From DATKGL01 sp035510795 (GTDB lineage Bacteria > Patescibacteriota > Saccharimonadia > Saccharimonadales > UBA4665): 64,000 nt of DNA. Positions 15,310 to 24,100 of this stretch are shown piece after piece. Within the stretch, counting starts at the first letter, position 1. Each line of letters opens with the position of its first letter. The notes under the pieces were generated by a model, which saw nothing but the letters and a program-made list of their open reading frames with translations, did no database searches and was not told where the DNA came from. The position numbers were made by a program, and so were the translations under genes. The stretch lies in contig DATKGL010000028.1 in the NCBI GenBank assembly GCA_035510795.1, positions 1-64,000 on the forward strand, read 5' to 3'.

Positions 15310-17004
15310 ATGACAGAGAAAAAAGAATCCCACTCTAAGTATGTATTGCGATTAGTTATTCTATCGGTAGCAATAAATGGCCTATTATTAATCGGCACTA
15401 CTCTATTGGACGAAGTAATTCTGCGTCATCACGCCCGGACCAGTCAGACGCTATTGTACGTACACTTAATTAGCGGCCTGACACTGCTTTATCTAAGCTT
15501 TTTACTAGTAAGACGGAAAACTACCGCCCTGCTGCTATGCATCCCGGTCTATGCCTTTATTCTTGGTGTGGGCATTACTGAATTGACAAGATATTCCTCG
15601 GGACACCATTTTCCTGTCTTGACACTACTACGCAGCATCCTTTTCCCGCTGATTGTCGTAGGCGGGCTTGCTTACTACAGAAATGACTTTAAGGTCAAAA
15701 GTGATCTAGAGAGTTTTGGCCAATCAGTCAAATTTATCGTAATAATATTAGCCGTCGCATTTTTATACGGCACCGGCGGCTTTATGCTCATGGACAAGCA
15801 TGATTTCCACCAAGAGATCGGTTTTAACAGCGCGGCCATAAACACGATTGATCAATTTGGTTTAATTTCCGGGCATTCTGTTAGGGCATATTCGCGCCGG
15901 GCAAAACTTTTCACGACATCCTTATCCGTAATCAGCATCGGCGCTTTAGCATACGGCTTTGTGTCGTTAGTTCAACCGCTCAAAGCGCGCTTTGTTAATC
16001 AGACTACAAACCGCCAACATATGAGGCGGCTATTATCGCAAAATTCTAAGGACAGTGAAGATTTTTTCAAACTATGGCCGCAAGACAAGGCCTACATCTT
16101 CAATAAAGACCGGACCGCCGGCTTGTCCTTACGCGTTCACCGTGGTATCGCCCTATGCGCCGGTGATCCGGCCGGCCCAATGAATCTATTGGACGGTCTG
16201 ATCGAAGACTTTCAGCAGCTCTGCTATGGCAACGACTGGTTGCCGGCATTTGTTCATACCACGCCCCAGTACACCGAGTTTTATAAAAAGCACGGATTTA
16301 CTTCTCAAAAGATCGGCGAGGAAGCAATTTTATCAATCGAGCATTTTAATAAAAACGTAAAGGACACAAAATATTTCAGGCATATAAACAATAAGTTTAC
16401 CCGCCTAGGATACACAACCCAACTGCACATGCCGCCCCACTCTCAACATTTCGTCAGCCAGATCCGATCAGTTTCCTCGAACTGGTTAACTCAGCCCGGC
16501 CGCGTTGAGCGCGGTTTTATGATGGGATATTTTTCAAATCAATATATTCAGCAATGCCCAATTATGACCGTTTCTGACGAGTCTGGAGCGATCAAGGCAT
16601 TTTTAAACCAGGTATACTCGTTTGAAAAAGAAGAAGCAAATTATGATTTATTGAGGAGTACATCTGACAGCCCAGGCAATATCAATGACTTCCTGCTGCT
16701 AAATTTTATTGATTATGCGACCAAGGCCGGTTTTAAACGGATCAACATGGGTCTGTGCCCACTGGTCGGGTTAGACAAACATGAGGCTGATCATGCGATA
16801 ATCGACGGCGCCCTGAGGTTCGCTTATGCAAATGGCGACCGGATTTACTCATTTAGCGGGTTGCACCGATTTAAAGCGAAATACGAACCAAGCTGGAGCA
16901 GCCGCTATGTAATATATGTACGCGGCATAAGAGGGTTCAGCCGGACTATGAATGCGCTAATCCGGGCCATGAGAGTGCCGAAGCGCTTTCTACTAATAGG
17001 TTAA
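15310..17004 (+). CDS. MprF-like membrane protein with DUF2156 (aminoacyl-phosphatidylglycerol synthase-type) domain
   Basis: 564 residues from ATG 15310. The N-terminal 225 residues hold about six transmembrane helices, fewer than the 12-14 of full MprF flippases. Residues about 235-560 form the DUF2156 GNAT-like domain: an N-terminal lobe with YIFNKDRTAGLSLRVHRGIA and CAGDPAGP, and a C-terminal lobe with FLLLNFIDYATKAGFKRINMGLCPL and LHRFKAKYEPSWSSRY. Such domains transfer Lys or Ala from charged tRNA to phosphatidylglycerol, lowering surface charge. The exact amino acid and lipid are unknown. TACAAT at 15273-15278 is a possible -10; the gene diverges from dcd. Confidence 0.75.
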   Translation: MTEKKESHSKYVLRLVILSVAINGLLLIGTTLLDEVILRHHARTSQTLLYVHLISGLTLLYLSFLLVRRKTTALLLCIPVYAFILGVGITELTRYSSGHHFPVLTLLRSILFPLIVVGGLAYYRNDFKVKSDLESFGQSVKFIVIILAVAFLYGTGGFMLMDKHDFHQEIGFNSAAINTIDQFGLISGHSVRAYSRRAKLFTTSLSVISIGALAYGFVSLVQPLKARFVNQTTNRQHMRRLLSQNSKDSEDFFKLWPQDKAYIFNKDRTAGLSLRVHRGIALCAGDPAGPMNLLDGLIEDFQQLCYGNDWLPAFVHTTPQYTEFYKKHGFTSQKIGEEAILSIEHFNKNVKDTKYFRHINNKFTRLGYTTQLHMPPHSQHFVSQIRSVSSNWLTQPGRVERGFMMGYFSNQYIQQCPIMTVSDESGAIKAFLNQVYSFEKEEANYDLLRSTSDSPGNINDFLLLNFIDYATKAGFKRINMGLCPLVGLDKHEADHAIIDGALRFAYANGDRIYSFSGLHRFKAKYEPSWSSRYVIYVRGIRGFSRTMNALIRAMRVPKRFLLIG

Positions 17005-17037
17005 CACCGAGAGGTTATAGCAAACCCGGCAACAAGC

Positions 17038-18018
17038 TTAGGCGGCCGAAACTGTAGAAGCTTCAAGCTGAATTGACGGCCCCATAGATGTGGTTATATA
17101 GGCTGAACGGATAAAGATACCCTTGATGGAGTTAGGGCGATTACTGTTTATGCTAGACAAGACTGCGTTTGCGTTTTCCAGCAATTTATCGGTACCAAAA
17201 CTAACACGACCAATTCCAAGGTGAACAATGCCATTACTGTCGACTCGATACTCAACGCGACCCAGTTTCAGTTCAGTAACGGCCTTAATAAAATCATTGG
17301 TTACCGTCCCGCTTTTGGGGCTGGGCATTAAGCCGCGCGGCCCGAGAAGCTTAGCGAACTTCCCTAACCGCGGCATTAGAGCAGGTGGGGCAATTAGAAC
17401 ATCGAAGTCAATCTGGTTCTTCTCTAATTTAGCAATTATCGTTTCCACACCAACTACTTCCGCGCCGGCCTTCTTCAGCTCATTCTCATCAGCAGTCTCA
17501 GCAAAGACTGCTATACGAACATGTTTACCTGTTCCTGACGGGAGTGTTATGGTATCACGTATATTTTGATCAGCCTGACGCGAATCCACTCTCAGCCTAA
17601 TATGCAGCTCGACTGTAGCATCAAATTTCGCCGGGTTGGTCTTAGTAGCTAAATCAACGGCTTCCTTCAGCGGATATATCTTTTTTTTATCGATCATTTT
17701 TACCATGTCGCGGTATTTTTTCCCTTTTCTCTCGACATGAGTCCGGGCCGGCTTAACCGTCTTCTTCTCCGGTACTGTTTCATCAGCAACAGCTTTTTTG
17801 GCTTCCTTTTCTTTTTTAGCGGCCACTTCTTTAAGTGACTTGGCGCTGCGCTTACCGGCTTTGGCTAATACTTCAGGCGCTAGTGCCGGTTCTTCGCTCG
17901 CAGCAGCTTCAGGTAGAATATCTTCGGTCTGTTCCTCTGCAATGTCAGCTTTAACGGGTTTAGGAACCGGGGTAACCTTGGCGGTTTTCTTTTTGAGTGG
18001 TTTGGCCTTATCAGGCAT
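17038..18018 (-). CDS. rplA: Ribosomal protein L1 with a long charged N-terminal extension
   Basis: 326 residues from ATG 18018. The L1 fold starts around residue 100 (GKKYRDMVKMIDKKKIYPL) and shows the RNA-binding signature GPRGLMPSPKSGTVT. The first 95 residues are low complexity, rich in Lys, Ala, Pro and Glu; typical L1 is about 230 residues. An AAAGGA 5 nt before ATG 18018 supports this start over the in-frame ATG at 18063. L1 forms the stalk controlling E-site tRNA exit and in other bacteria represses its own operon. It is last in secE-nusG-rplK-rplA. Confidence 0.93.
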   Translation of the reverse strand: MPDKAKPLKKKTAKVTPVPKPVKADIAEEQTEDILPEAAASEEPALAPEVLAKAGKRSAKSLKEVAAKKEKEAKKAVADETVPEKKTVKPARTHVERKGKKYRDMVKMIDKKKIYPLKEAVDLATKTNPAKFDATVELHIRLRVDSRQADQNIRDTITLPSGTGKHVRIAVFAETADENELKKAGAEVVGVETIIAKLEKNQIDFDVLIAPPALMPRLGKFAKLLGPRGLMPSPKSGTVTNDFIKAVTELKLGRVEYRVDSNGIVHLGIGRVSFGTDKLLENANAVLSSINSNRPNSIKGIFIRSAYITTSMGPSIQLEASTVSAA

Positions 18019-18076
18019 AATATTCCTTTCGTGGTAAAAGCGGTTAGTCATAACCTCCCACAATAATTAATTTACT

Positions 18077-18505
18077 TTATGGTTCGATTTCGACGCCCAT
18101 ACTGCGGGCTGTGCCGGCAACCATACGTTTAACGGATTCGATATCATCTGAATTCATATCTTTGGCTTTTGTGGTTGCGATGTCGATTAGCTGTGTTTGC
18201 GAAAGTTTTTTATCGATTTTTTCGCTATTAGGGCGGCCTGAGCCTTTATCAATTTTAAGAGTCTCACGAATCAACTCATCGGTGGGCATTCCGACAATCC
18301 GCCAAATCATAGTTCTGTCTTCGTAGATTGTAATGTGAACGGTAACTGGTTGCCCCATTCGATCTTTTGTCTGTTCGTTGAATGGGTTAATAAAGTTCAT
18401 CATATTTACACCATACTGCCCGAGCATACTGCCAACGGGTGGTGCAGCTGTCGCCTGACCGCCGCGGATCCGAATCTTTAAGTTTGCTTTAATTGCTTTT
18501 GCCAT
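18077..18505 (-). CDS. rplK: Ribosomal protein L11
   Basis: 142 residues. N-terminal proline-rich domain (RGGQATAAPPVGSMLGQYGVN) and C-terminal rRNA-binding domain ending IESVKRMVAGTARSMG. It forms the GTPase-associated centre with the 1070 region of 23S rRNA. It follows nusG by 42 nt. Confidence 0.97.
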   Translation of the reverse strand: MAKAIKANLKIRIRGGQATAAPPVGSMLGQYGVNMMNFINPFNEQTKDRMGQPVTVHITIYEDRTMIWRIVGMPTDELIRETLKIDKGSGRPNSEKIDKKLSQTQLIDIATTKAKDMNSDDIESVKRMVAGTARSMGVEIEP

Positions 18506-18547
18506 AATTATGTATCCTGAAATTATATTTTTATAAACTCAGCACTG

Positions 18548-19090
18548 CTATACGCGCTTGACCTGCAAGCTGTCTAGTTCGACTGGAGTCTCGCGGCCGA
18601 ACATATTAACTAACACTTTAAGCTTACCTTTGGCGGGGTCAATCTCATTGACACTGCCGTCAAAACCCTTAAACGGACCATCAGTAATATTCACAACTTC
18701 ACCGATTTTATAGTCGATCTTGTGCTTCGGTTCTTCCCTGCCCATACGTTTCATTATTTTTTCGATCTCGTCCTGCTCAACCGGAGTTGGCTCTGAGCCG
18801 CTGCCGACAAAACCAGTTACGCTAGGAGTATTACGGACAATATACCAGGCGTCTTCACTCATTTTCATCTGCACCAGGACGTAGCCCTGAAAGATCCTTT
18901 TCTCGACAACCTTCCGCTTGCCGTTTTTTACCTCGATCATTTTCTCCTTGGGAACTAAGACTTGGAAGATTTTATCTTTCATGTCAAGACTGTCAGCCCG
19001 TTGCCTGATACTTTCGGCAACTTTTTCCTCATAACCGCTATAAGTGTGGATAGCGTACCATTTTTTTGTAGTGTCGTAGCGTTTACTCAT
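18548..19090 (-). CDS. nusG: Transcription elongation/antitermination factor NusG
   Basis: 180 residues. The NGN domain (KKWYAIHTYSGYEEKV, GYVLVQMKM, VRNTPSVTGFVG) is followed by a KOW domain (GEVVNITDGPFKGFDGSV). NusG binds the RNA polymerase clamp, including the region near beta' whose zinc module is altered in this organism, and couples transcription with ribosomes. The ATG overlaps the secE stop. Confidence 0.97.
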   Translation of the reverse strand: MSKRYDTTKKWYAIHTYSGYEEKVAESIRQRADSLDMKDKIFQVLVPKEKMIEVKNGKRKVVEKRIFQGYVLVQMKMSEDAWYIVRNTPSVTGFVGSGSEPTPVEQDEIEKIMKRMGREEPKHKIDYKIGEVVNITDGPFKGFDGSVNEIDPAKGKLKVLVNMFGRETPVELDSLQVKRV

Positions 19091-19470
19091 TCTTTTAAAA
19101 ATACCTTCTTAAATATCTTATCGAACCCACTATCAACTATAGTTACCATAAACGCAAAGACGCAGGCGAAGACAAGAACCGCAAAAGTTAATTGGCGGGA
19201 CTGTTTACGGGTTGGCCAGGTAACTTTACCCAGCTCCGTAAACGAATCTCGTAAATAACGCGGCACTAAATGCCGGTATAGCCAGCCGACAGGCCTAACA
19301 AAAGGGCGAAAAACAGGCCCAAGTATCTTGCGCAGAAACTTAAACGGCTGGAACTTTTTCTTTTTCGGAGAAGCATGCTCCTGTTTAATGCGCTCAGATT
19401 GCTGCCTTATGGTCTCACTTGCTGGGCGCACTCGTCTTTTCCGATTATTTCTGTCTTGGCCGTTGTCCAT
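19087..19470 (-). CDS. secE: Preprotein translocase subunit SecE
   Basis: 127 residues from ATG 19470, chosen because GAGGAG lies 6 nt upstream; the in-frame upstream codon at 19524 has none. A basic N-terminal region (1-70) precedes the conserved amphipathic segment DSFTELGKVTWPTRKQSRQL and a single C-terminal membrane helix. It stabilises SecY. Overlaps nusG by 4 nt. Confidence 0.93.
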   Translation of the reverse strand: MDNGQDRNNRKRRVRPASETIRQQSERIKQEHASPKKKKFQPFKFLRKILGPVFRPFVRPVGWLYRHLVPRYLRDSFTELGKVTWPTRKQSRQLTFAVLVFACVFAFMVTIVDSGFDKIFKKVFLKE

Positions 19471-19494
19471 CGCGAACTCCTCAAAAATAAATAA

Positions 19495-19512
19495 ACCTAC
19501 ATAAATGTAGGT
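19495..19512. promoter_or_regulatory. 18-bp perfect palindrome upstream of secE
   Basis: ACCTACAT-2 nt-ATGTAGGT lies 25 nt before secE. A TTGACA on the minus strand sits 6 nt upstream of it, so the palindrome covers the likely -10 region. On RNA it could also be a small hairpin followed by a U-rich run. It might be an operator or an attenuator; I cannot tell which. Confidence 0.4.
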
Positions 19513-19577
19513 CACTATTGTCAAGACTACACCAGATTGAAGACGTGGTCAAGTAGTATTTAATCGACACAATAGTT

Positions 19578-19583
19578 TATAGT
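19578..19583 (+). promoter_or_regulatory. -10 box of the GT2 gene, leaderless arrangement
   Basis: TATAGT ends 7 nt before ATG 19591, with no Shine-Dalgarno in between. Confidence 0.4.
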
Positions 19584-19590
19584 TTAGATC

Positions 19591-21096
19591 ATGCTCAAGC
19601 TGGCAATTATTACTGGCGCTTTAAGTGTTCTGTTCGATGCCTTTGTCTATCTTCCGCCTCTGTCTAATAAATTTAAGAATTTAATAGCCTTAGTGGCAGC
19701 CGCAGATATCCTAATCTTCAGCGGCGCGTCGCTGGCAGCCAGTATCAATGGTCTGACTATCGTCTTGGACCTAATCAATCTTTACCGGATATTCAATTAT
19801 GCCCGGCTGATAAGGGCTCGCATGCATAAACAGTATTTGCTGCGCACCGCTCAGCGGACAGCAATCCTGCTGATAGTATTTCAAGCGGTGATAATTCTTC
19901 TCAAAATTGGCCTGTCAACTTTCACTAAGGTCGGCCTTAGCGATATGATCAAAGTTTGCATTATCGTTGATTTTGTTCTGGCCGCTATGTTGCTACTAGT
20001 AACCCTTAGAAATATTCGCAAAACCGAGGCTCTGCCATTTGGGCAGACTATAGATTACGAACGCGTACCGACTGTCAGTGTTTGCATACCAGCTCGAAAC
20101 GAGACCGATGATCTAGAGGCGTGTTTAAGATCGTTGCTTTCCAATAACTATCCTAAACTCGAGATCCTGGTCCTGGATGACTGCTCGCAGGATCGGCATA
20201 CTGCCGAAGTCATAAGATCATTCGCTCATGCCGGAGTAAGATTTTTACAAGGAGAGCCAGCGCCTAAGGAACACTGGCTGGCAAAAAATTGGGCTTACGA
20301 ACAGCTGCTCAAGGAAGCTAGCGGCGAATATATAGTATTTTGCGGGGTCGACGTCCGCTTCGAGCCCAAAAGTCTGGTCAGTATCGTTTCAACAATCATG
20401 CGCAAGAAAAAATCAATGATGAGCATCGTCCCGGAGTATTTTGATGATAGGGGTAAGATACGCTTAATCCAGCCGATGCGTTATTTCTGGGAAATAGCTC
20501 CGCCGCGCCGGATTTTCCGGCGGCCGCCCGTGCTCAGCTCCTGCTGGATTATTAATTCTGCAAGGATGCACGAACTAGGTGGGTTTTCGTCTGTGACCCG
20601 ATCTATAGTACCTGAAGCATTCTTTGCTCATAGCTTCATCGCCAACAACGGCTACAGTTTTGTCCGCAGCAGCGGAGTTCTCGGTATCACTTCATTCAAA
20701 GTAGTCAGCGAGCAATGGGATACTGCGGTCAGGGTCCGCTACCCTCAGCTTCACCGCCATCCGGAATGGGTTATGTTAGTCACCCTATTCGAGACAACCG
20801 TATTACTAGTTCCGTTTGCATACGTCCTGTTCGGCTGGCTGGCCGGTGTTGACTATATCTGGGCTCTCGCCATGGCGACGGTAATTCTACTCTGGATAAG
20901 CTACGGCTGGACAATTAAAAATACTTTTTATAAAAACTCACTTGTTTCGGCACTGGCGCTGCCGGCGGCTTTAATTTTGGATACTTTCCTGGCTAATTAT
21001 TCAATGTACAGATATGAATTTTCAGATATTGAGTGGAAAGAGCGAAATGTTTGTATACCTGTCATGCACGTGACGCCGAGCCTGCCGCCTAATTAG
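19591..21096 (+). CDS. Membrane-anchored family 2 glycosyltransferase
   Basis: 501 residues. About four N-terminal hydrophobic helices (1-140), a GT2 catalytic domain from about 158 to 330 and three or four C-terminal helices (395-480). The catalytic part has VSVCIPARNE (162-171), the nucleotide-binding LVLDDCSQD (193-201), and GVDVRF (252-257) in place of the DxD metal motif. The layout is that of processive or lipid-linked sugar transferases in the membrane (hopanoid HpnB-like or polysaccharide synthases). The acceptor is unknown. The C-terminus overlaps the histidine kinase gene by 4 nt tail to tail. Confidence 0.8.
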   Translation: MLKLAIITGALSVLFDAFVYLPPLSNKFKNLIALVAAADILIFSGASLAASINGLTIVLDLINLYRIFNYARLIRARMHKQYLLRTAQRTAILLIVFQAVIILLKIGLSTFTKVGLSDMIKVCIIVDFVLAAMLLLVTLRNIRKTEALPFGQTIDYERVPTVSVCIPARNETDDLEACLRSLLSNNYPKLEILVLDDCSQDRHTAEVIRSFAHAGVRFLQGEPAPKEHWLAKNWAYEQLLKEASGEYIVFCGVDVRFEPKSLVSIVSTIMRKKKSMMSIVPEYFDDRGKIRLIQPMRYFWEIAPPRRIFRRPPVLSSCWIINSARMHELGGFSSVTRSIVPEAFFAHSFIANNGYSFVRSSGVLGITSFKVVSEQWDTAVRVRYPQLHRHPEWVMLVTLFETTVLLVPFAYVLFGWLAGVDYIWALAMATVILLWISYGWTIKNTFYKNSLVSALALPAALILDTFLANYSMYRYEFSDIEWKERNVCIPVMHVTPSLPPN

Positions 21097-22205
21097 CTCT
21101 GTAATTTCTTGATGTTCGGAATAGATATCTTAAAGGTTGATCCTTTGTTGAGTTCGCTGTCGAGGGTTATCTTAGCATTGATTAGATCAGCAAGTTTTTT
21201 TGTGACATAAAGCCCCAGACCGGTTCCTTTCGTTTCTCTGGTTCGGTAATCTTCAGACCGGTAAAACTTTTGAAAGATTTTGTCCTGATCGCTTTTGCTT
21301 ATGCCAATACCCGTATCGCTGACCTGAAATTCGATGCCGTCCTTAATCTGTTTGGCGCAAATAGTAATTTGACCCTTGGACGTATATTTAAGGGCGTTAG
21401 TAATAAAATTCTGTAAAATTTCTTTAACGTACAGTTCGCTGCTATAAAGAACTTCGAGATGAGGGTCAATATCGGTGTTCAGCTGTAGTCCTTTAGCTTT
21501 GACTTCGGGTTCATAACTTTTCACCAACCCATCGATTATGTCATGGGCATTAATAGCCGTAACGTCAACAATTAAGCGTCCCCGCTCGGCTCTTGAGAGG
21601 GTAGCTAAATCATTAATCAGTTCAGACAAGAAGATTAACTGGACATGAGCTTGCTTTAATGCCTCCTTGAGATCCGAGATATCGCCAGTTTTATCGAGTA
21701 TAAACTCAACGTTGCTGACACTGCCTTCGGCGATCGTCACTGGCGTCCTAAGTTCGTGGCTGACAACACTAATGAATTCGTCTTTTTCTTCTTCGAGGGA
21801 TTTTTCTTTTGTTATATCCCTGAGCACTAAGACATAGCCTCTCTGCCCGGCCTGGCCATAGCCGAGGTGTACCGGGGCGATGCTGAGATATAAATTTGCT
21901 TCACTGCTGTCGTTGTAGTGGAGCAAGTAATCGCGCGACGATACGGGTGTTTTCGCAGAATCAATTAGTTTTTGCAGGTCAATCTCGACTTTGGCTTTAT
22001 CGTAGATTTTCACAACGTCAACCAGCGGCTGGTTCTGGATATCGGTGTTCAGGTCGAGTAAGTTCAGGGCTGAAGCGTTGTAAAGTGCGACCCTGGAGTG
22101 TTCGTCAACCGCTATCACCCCATCTGCCATGCTGTTTATGAGACTTAACAGGCGTCTATGTTCGAGCAGATTGTTTCTTGTCGCAAATCCTTTTAGATGG
22201 ACCAT
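21093..22205 (-). CDS. PAS-domain sensor histidine kinase
   Basis: About 370 residues from ATG 22205 (a TTG 7 codons earlier at 22226 is the alternative). A PAS fold (20-135: MADGVIAVDEHSRVALYNASAL to VLVLRDITKEK) leads into a HisKA dimerisation domain with the phospho-acceptor His150 in VVSHELRTPVT, then a HATPase domain with N-box NFITNALKYTSKG, G1 DTGIGIS and G2 GTGLGLYV. No transmembrane helix is seen, so the sensor is cytoplasmic. No response regulator lies in the window, so it is an orphan kinase locally. It overlaps the 3' end of the YgjP-like gene, suggesting co-expression. Confidence 0.92.
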   Translation of the reverse strand: MVHLKGFATRNNLLEHRRLLSLINSMADGVIAVDEHSRVALYNASALNLLDLNTDIQNQPLVDVVKIYDKAKVEIDLQKLIDSAKTPVSSRDYLLHYNDSSEANLYLSIAPVHLGYGQAGQRGYVLVLRDITKEKSLEEEKDEFISVVSHELRTPVTIAEGSVSNVEFILDKTGDISDLKEALKQAHVQLIFLSELINDLATLSRAERGRLIVDVTAINAHDIIDGLVKSYEPEVKAKGLQLNTDIDPHLEVLYSSELYVKEILQNFITNALKYTSKGQITICAKQIKDGIEFQVSDTGIGISKSDQDKIFQKFYRSEDYRTRETKGTGLGLYVTKKLADLINAKITLDSELNKGSTFKISIPNIKKLQS

Positions 22206-22215
22206 ACTCCATACA

Positions 22216-22947
22216 TTATGCCACAAGCTTTTTGGTTGGTCCTATCGGATTTAATACCGGACGATACGGTTTCAGCAGCCGCCTCATTGTCTTGGGATCG
22301 CTGACATGTTTTGACAATTCAACCCAGAATTTTTGATCATGACTCATGACAACCGTGTGGACTAACTCATGCAAGATTACATAATCTATCAGCTCCCAGG
22401 GTAATTGAATTAGATACAGATTTAAATTAATTATCCCAGACCTTGAGCAGCTGCCCCAGCGGCTTTTCAGAGCTTTATAGCGAAGCTGTTTATAGTGATA
22501 ACCGTTTGCAGCCGCCAGCTCTGCAACGCGCTTTGTCAACAGCTCTTTTGACTCCTGTTTCAGTGCCTCGACAGAGGCCAAGTTAGCCTTTTTCTGAACG
22601 GATGGCTCGGAAACATTCAGATGATCGGGCAAAGTAACCCTAACTTCAATGCGGCTGACGGAATAAGTAACTGCGGCTATGCTTGGTTTTCTTTCAAAAA
22701 CCAGTGTATGAAATTTACCTATTTTTTGGCCGCTAATTAACGGCGGTCTTTTCGTCGGAAGATTACTGCTAATCCATGCCTGTTTTGATTTTGCAAAATT
22801 TATTCCGGCCGGATAGGGTAACCAATAGGGCTGAGTGACCCTAACGTTGCCATCGTTTGTTATACTCAGCCGCAAGGATTTGTTATTGCGCCTTTTTTGG
22901 ACAACTACATTACCTATGCCGTCTATTAAGAAGCTCTTCTGTGGCAT
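22216..22947 (-). CDS. YgjP/DUF45-type zinc metallopeptidase
   Basis: 243 residues. The C-terminal half has the WLM/SprT-like signature RWGSCSRSGIINLN (163-176) and the zinc site HELVH (193-197) with a third ligand His203 and DQKFW. Members are presumed gluzincin-type peptidases of unknown substrate, often beside restriction or DNA-repair genes; here it sits between a P-loop kinase and a histidine kinase. The N-terminal half is basic and of unclear fold. The zinc site is intact, unlike several others in the window. Confidence 0.85.
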   Translation of the reverse strand: MPQKSFLIDGIGNVVVQKRRNNKSLRLSITNDGNVRVTQPYWLPYPAGINFAKSKQAWISSNLPTKRPPLISGQKIGKFHTLVFERKPSIAAVTYSVSRIEVRVTLPDHLNVSEPSVQKKANLASVEALKQESKELLTKRVAELAAANGYHYKQLRYKALKSRWGSCSRSGIINLNLYLIQLPWELIDYVILHELVHTVVMSHDQKFWVELSKHVSDPKTMRRLLKPYRPVLNPIGPTKKLVA

Positions 22948-22959
22948 ATTGGCGATGAA

Positions 22960-23622
22960 TTATCGTATTAAGATATTGCGTCGGCTGAAATCGACACGCC
23001 CATGAGACGGGCTCGGGACTAAATTTACTAATTCGGGCATGGTAACTTTATCACTGGCATCATCCGAATTTATCATTCCGGTTTCACGAAGCTTTTTCAT
23101 AAATCCGCTTAGTTGAGCCTTGAACGGGTGTTTACCGCTAATAACTACGTTGCTTTCTTCGCGCTGCGGGTTCTGCATGTTGTTGACCAGATTATCGAAA
23201 GTAGTCCGGTCGAGAGTCATGGCGTATTTATCATCACTACGACGGCGATCCCTACGAGCAACCCGGGTAAAGCTTGACTCGATATCAATTTGCACCCAAA
23301 CCAATAATGGCTCCGCACCGGCCCGGCGAGCTATCTCTCTAAGCTGCCGGCGCTGAGCCTGTCTTATGGCGTTTACGTCATAAATAACAGAGATACCGGC
23401 ATTTAAAAACTCCTCGGTCATATAGTCCATCAAGTGCGTAACGATACTGTTTTCTGGTTTATCATAACGGGGTTCTTCAAATAGCTCATGCCTGATCCTA
23501 TCGCTTTGGACGTGCGCTGCCTGAAGATGATCGGTTAGCTGTCTGGAGAAATAAGTCTTACCTGAACCAGGATAACCATAAAGCATTATAAATATCGGCT
23601 TGATAGATGCGATTTTAGTCAT
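22960..23622 (-). CDS. P-loop kinase-like ATPase (AAA_33/polynucleotide kinase-like)
   Basis: 220 residues. Walker A GYPGSGKTYFSRQL (16-29) at the N-terminus, a following strand with HVQSDRIRHELFEEPRYD as in zeta-toxin/gluconate-kinase-like P-loop kinases, and a basic lid ARRDRRRSDDKYAM. The substrate is unknown. The C-terminal 40 residues are divergent. It has a good promoter of its own and is followed by the YgjP-like gene after 12 nt. Confidence 0.75.
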   Translation of the reverse strand: MTKIASIKPIFIMLYGYPGSGKTYFSRQLTDHLQAAHVQSDRIRHELFEEPRYDKPENSIVTHLMDYMTEEFLNAGISVIYDVNAIRQAQRRQLREIARRAGAEPLLVWVQIDIESSFTRVARRDRRRSDDKYAMTLDRTTFDNLVNNMQNPQREESNVVISGKHPFKAQLSGFMKKLRETGMINSDDASDKVTMPELVNLVPSPSHGRVDFSRRNILIR

Positions 23623-23633
23623 AATGTTATGTT

Positions 23634-23662
23634 AATATACCAGATTTTACTCCTCAGCGCAA
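23634..23662 (-). promoter_or_regulatory. Promoter of the P-loop kinase operon
   Basis: TTGCGC and TATATT, 17 nt apart on the minus strand. The -10 ends 11 nt before ATG 23622, so the leader would be only a few nucleotides. A GGAG lies between the boxes, upstream of the expected start site, and would not be in the mRNA. Confidence 0.45.
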
Positions 23663-23752
23663 AGTTTACAACCTAAAATTGAGATGACAGAGTTGATGAT
23701 TTGACTTATGATTATCAGGTATTGGACTTGCTAGTATTAGAAGCAAATTCAT

Positions 23753-23828
23753 AGGGGAGTAGCTCAGTTGGTAGAGCATCGGTCTCCAAAACCGAGGGTC
23801 GCAGGTTCAAGTCCTGTCTCCCCTGCCA
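23753..23828 (+). tRNA. tRNA-Trp (CCA)
   Basis: AGGGGAG/CTCCCCT acceptor stem, D-arm AGCTCAGTTGGTAGAGC, anticodon stem TCGGT/ACCGA with loop CTCCAAA (anticodon CCA), T-arm GCAGGTTCAAGTCCTGT, encoded CCA at 23826-23828. 76 nt. Confidence 0.96.
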
Positions 23829-24036
23829 CGAAGATTTTATCAGATTAGCACGTTACAATTACAGATAAACCCCCGCATATTGCGGGATTATTAGCTTAAT
23901 AAATGGCGTATTTGAGGGTATATTTAATCAGATCATGTCGAATAAACCCTTAAAGCTTCTTCCAGTCCCTATTCACCTCTTTAATTAAGTCCAATTCCAA
24001 GAATCATACAAAATAAGTCAAAATCAGATAAAAAGG
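23829..24036. other. Non-coding interval after tRNA-Trp
   Basis: AT-rich stretch without a credible frame. It holds one small hairpin (CCCGCA-TAT-TGCGGG, 23872-23886) with no U-tract. No integrase or tRNA-end repeat is visible. Confidence 0.5.
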
Positions 24037-24066
24037 TTGTGTTTAGGCGCTTCAAACATTTATAAT
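24037..24066 (+). promoter_or_regulatory. Promoter of the alpha-glucan operon
   Basis: TTGTGT and a consensus TATAAT are 18 nt apart, ending 34 nt before ATG 24101. The leader has a weak purine run (GGAAAAGA) next to the start. Confidence 0.6.
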
Positions 24067-24100
24067 AACTCATATACAAAAATAGAAGTTCCGGAAAAGA

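Noticed and set aside
23829..24036. Prophage or integron attachment at tRNA-Trp
   Set aside because: No integrase, no repeat of the tRNA 3' end and no mobile-element gene nearby; the interval is only AT-rich.
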